Part shown: one piece after another, positions 22,699-24,601 of the stretch
Numbering within the stretch: the stretch's first letter is position 1
How the letters are laid out: each line of letters begins with the position of its first letter
Source of the DNA: Pedobacter sp.
GTDB taxonomy: Bacteria > Bacteroidota > Bacteroidia > Sphingobacteriales > Sphingobacteriaceae
Direction: 5' to 3'
Assembly (NCBI GenBank): GCA_004295885.1
Contig: SEDG01000027.1
Span: forward strand, 1-24,601
DNA length: 24,601 nt
Notes under the pieces: generated by a model
What the model was told of the DNA's origin: nothing
The model's input: only the letters and a program-made list of their open reading frames with translations
Database searches by the model: none
Program-made: the position numbers and the translations under genes

Positions 22699-23732
22699 CT
22701 AAACACAATTTAAAAATAGGATTATTCGGCATCGGATTAGATACTTATTGGCCTCAATTCGATGGGTTAGAAGCCCGACTAAATGGCTATGTAAGCGATG
22801 TAGAAAAACGTTTGAGCAGTTTTGGCGCTGAGGTTTTAAACTTGGGTTTGGTAGACAACGCAGAAAAGGCATTTAATGCTGGTCACGATTTTAGGAAAGG
22901 GGATGTTGATGTAATATTCCTCTATGTAACTACTTATGCGCTTTCATCAACTGTGTTACCTGTAGTAAGAAGGGCGAAAGTTCCCGTTATCATCTTAAAT
23001 CTCGCTCCCCAAAAAGCAATCGATTATAAAAATTTCAATCAACAAAACGACAGAACTAAGATGACTGGTGAATGGTTGGCTTTTTGCTCAGCTTGTCCGG
23101 TTCCAGAAATTGCCAATGTGTTTAAACGTTCTGGAATTCAGTTTCAACAAGTTACTGGAGTTTTAGAAGATGAAAAAATATGGACAGAAATTGCAGAATG
23201 GGTAGAAGCCAGTAAAGTTGCCAATGTCATGAGCCACAATACTTTGGGTTTAATGGGTAATTATTACAGTGGTATGTTAGATATTTATACGGATGTAACG
23301 CTTCAATGCGCTGTTTTTGGCAACCATATAGAGATTATAGAACCTGATGAACTTTCGTATTCCTGTGGCAGGAGAGTATGAGGTGAAAAATGCGCAAGCC
23401 ATGAAAATAATGGACAGTTTCGGTGTTGGAGGTTCCTTTACAGAGTATTATGCCCTAGATTTTGAAGATGATATTGTTTTAATGGGACACGATGGTCCTG
23501 GGCATTTGACAATTGCTGAGGGTAAAATTAAAGTGAAACCCATGCGGGTTTATCATGGTAAAGTTGGTAGTGGTTTGTCTGTAGAGATGTCTGTTAAACA
23601 CGGCCCTGTAACTTTACTTTCTGTGGTAGAAGATAAAGGGAAATTATTCTTTTTAATAGCGGAGGTCACATTAGTTCTAAGTTAATAAAACTGGCTAATC
23701 TGTTAGGGATTGAAGCCGTGAAAATTTGTTAA
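22695..23732 (+). pseudogene. L-arabinose/L-fucose isomerase-family gene broken by two internal deletions
   Basis: Three homologous pieces are present. Piece 1 (22695 to about 23354) covers residues 1-220 from LKIGLFGIGLDTYWPQ to HIEIIEPDEL, then runs out of frame to TGA 23379-23381. Piece 2 (from about 23353, other frame) reads RIPVAGEYEVKNAQAMK to KLFFLIAE, then goes out of frame to a TAA at 23683. Piece 3 (23664-23732, back in the first frame) reads GHISSKLIKLANLLGIE to a TAA. The intact family is about 470 residues, so roughly 85-95 and then about 45 residues are missing. By alignment with E. coli AraA, Glu306, Glu333 and His350 equivalents remain (GEYEVKN, SFTEYYALDF, LMGHDGPG), but the His450 region is in the second gap. 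No full-length product is possible without recoding. Confidence 0.88.
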
Positions 23733-23735
23733 AAT

Positions 23736-24601
23736 ATGAAAACCTCAAGAAGAAAATTCATCAAAATAGGTTCAGTAGCCGCTGCAAGTATTCCGCTTTT
23801 AAATTTAGAAAGCAAGGCGGACTTATTTATTGAACCTACGCAAAAGGATCCAGTGATTTCTGGTTTAGAAAAAGGTTTTTTAAACCCTCCACAAGCGGCA
23901 AAATCTGCTTGTTATTGGTGGTGGTTTAACGCAAGGGTAGATAAGGAAGGAATTACCAGAGACTTAACTGAATTTAGGGAAAAGGGAATCTCAGAAGTAG
24001 TCATGATTAATTCAGCAGGTGGATTAAGCGGTGTTCCATATCCCGCTGGTGTACCTTTTTTAGGTGAAGAATGGAAAGAATTATATCGCTTTGCGATGCA
24101 AGAGGCAAAACGAGTAGGGATAGATGTAGGAGTAAACTTATGCTCTGGTTGGTCGATGGGTGGACCGTGGATTAAGCCCGAATTTTCTGGAAGATGGTAT
24201 TTGCAATCGCAGTTAAATGTTACTGGTCCTCAAAAATTTGCCGCTCAGTTGCCACTGCCAAATCCTAGAGACAGGTATAACAACGTTTTCAATCCTCCAG
24301 GTTACAAAGACTATATCGATTTACCTTTAGAAAAGCTCGATTATAGAGATACGGCTGTGGTAGCTTTTCCAATAACAGACCCAATAAACAATCAGATTAC
24401 GGGTGAGCGGTCCTCTGTATTGCCTGCAAAAAACAATCACCGCGATGCAACAAGTTGGTCAAGAGCTTCAGATTCTATAGGCCCAACTTTATATCCGTGG
24501 CAAAACCATCCAGCAGATAAACCAATCCCTGTTTCGCTGGTAATTGATTTGACGGCTAAATTTTCAAAAGATGGAACTTTAAATTGGGATGTTCCGCCAG
24601 G
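23736..24601 (+). CDS. Glycoside hydrolase, GH106 alpha-L-rhamnosidase-like, 3' end outside the window
   Basis: 288 codons are visible from ATG 23736 with no stop before the window ends. The N-terminus KTSRRKFIKIGSVAAASIPLL has a twin-arginine (SRRKFIK) signal with a hydrophobic core, suggesting Tat export. It is followed by FLNPPQAAKSACYWWWFNARVDKEGI, EFREKGISEVVMINSAGG, a WKELYRFAMQEAKRVGIDVG segment and NLCSGWSMGGPWI. This is the opening of the GH106 family that removes alpha-L-rhamnose from plant polysaccharides such as rhamnogalacturonan. It starts 3 bp after the isomerase remnant stop, so it was in the same operon. Catalytic residues lie beyond the visible part. Confidence 0.85.
   Translation, partial: MKTSRRKFIKIGSVAAASIPLLNLESKADLFIEPTQKDPVISGLEKGFLNPPQAAKSACYWWWFNARVDKEGITRDLTEFREKGISEVVMINSAGGLSGVPYPAGVPFLGEEWKELYRFAMQEAKRVGIDVGVNLCSGWSMGGPWIKPEFSGRWYLQSQLNVTGPQKFAAQLPLPNPRDRYNNVFNPPGYKDYIDLPLEKLDYRDTAVVAFPITDPINNQITGERSSVLPAKNNHRDATSWSRASDSIGPTLYPWQNHPADKPIPVSLVIDLTAKFSKDGTLNWDVPP

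Noticed and set aside
23340..23385. Programmed frameshift as explanation for the broken isomerase
   Set aside because: A frameshift could not supply the 85-95 residues that are missing at the junction, and no slippery heptamer is evident.
23347..23685. A separate 112-residue gene with its own ATG
   Set aside because: Its sequence is the middle of the isomerase family, and the ATG arises at the deletion junction; it is part of the pseudogene.
1..24601. CRISPR array, prophage, insertion sequence, tRNA or rRNA
   Set aside because: No regularly spaced direct repeats, transposase or phage proteins, or tRNA/rRNA-like sequence was noticed; the repeats seen are single palindromic intergenic elements.

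Overview
The window looks like chromosome from a member of the Bacteroidota, most likely family Sphingobacteriaceae and close to Pedobacter. This rests on AT-rich DNA, a TonB-dependent receptor with an N-terminal carboxypeptidase-regulatory-like domain, start sites without Shine-Dalgarno sequences, promoter elements resembling the Bacteroidota TANNTTTG type, and several hairpin-like intergenic repeats of the kind common in that group. No rRNA, tRNA, CRISPR array, insertion sequence or prophage gene was seen.

Layout. 1-5.1 kb (+): 3' part of pnp, a repeat-filled gap of about 370 bp, then rpe and a TonB-dependent receptor gene in tandem. 5.2-6.9 kb (+): serC, then a serA that has lost its middle. 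7.0-8.7 kb (-): a 48-residue small protein gene missed at normal length cut-offs, a secreted/anchored coiled-coil protein, an ABM-domain monooxygenase, and an internally shortened SAM hydroxide adenosyltransferase (DUF62). 8.8-12.5 kb (+): phoH with a TTG start, a possible orphan colicin-type immunity protein, purC, a STAS protein and rnz. 12.5-14.7 kb (-): a DNA alkylation-repair run, ada-like regulator/methyltransferase, a 2OG-Fe(II) oxygenase and alkB. 14.8-20.0 kb (-): ppgK, a HAD phosphatase, gnd, zwf and pgl, which together take glucose to ribulose 5-phosphate. 20.1-21.6 kb (-): a DUF1624 membrane acyltransferase-like protein and an unknown protein. 21.8-24.6 kb (+): an AraC regulator, an L-arabinose/L-fucose-isomerase-family gene broken by two internal deletions, and the start of a GH106-type alpha-L-rhamnosidase.

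How the genes work together. The ppgK-HAD-gnd-zwf-pgl block is an oxidative pentose phosphate operon with stop/start overlaps of the TAATG type. rpe at the other end of the window handles its product, ribulose 5-phosphate. The ada/2OG-oxygenase/alkB block carries both suicide demethylation and oxidative demethylation. The AraC/isomerase/GH106 block looks like part of a plant-polysaccharide locus.

Most unusual feature. Four internal deletions fall in three genes (serA, DUF62, and the isomerase with two). In each, both ends of the gene are well conserved and only a central piece is missing. They may be real gene decay or an assembly artefact, and the sequence alone cannot decide. I did not find a clearly new defence or mobile system.
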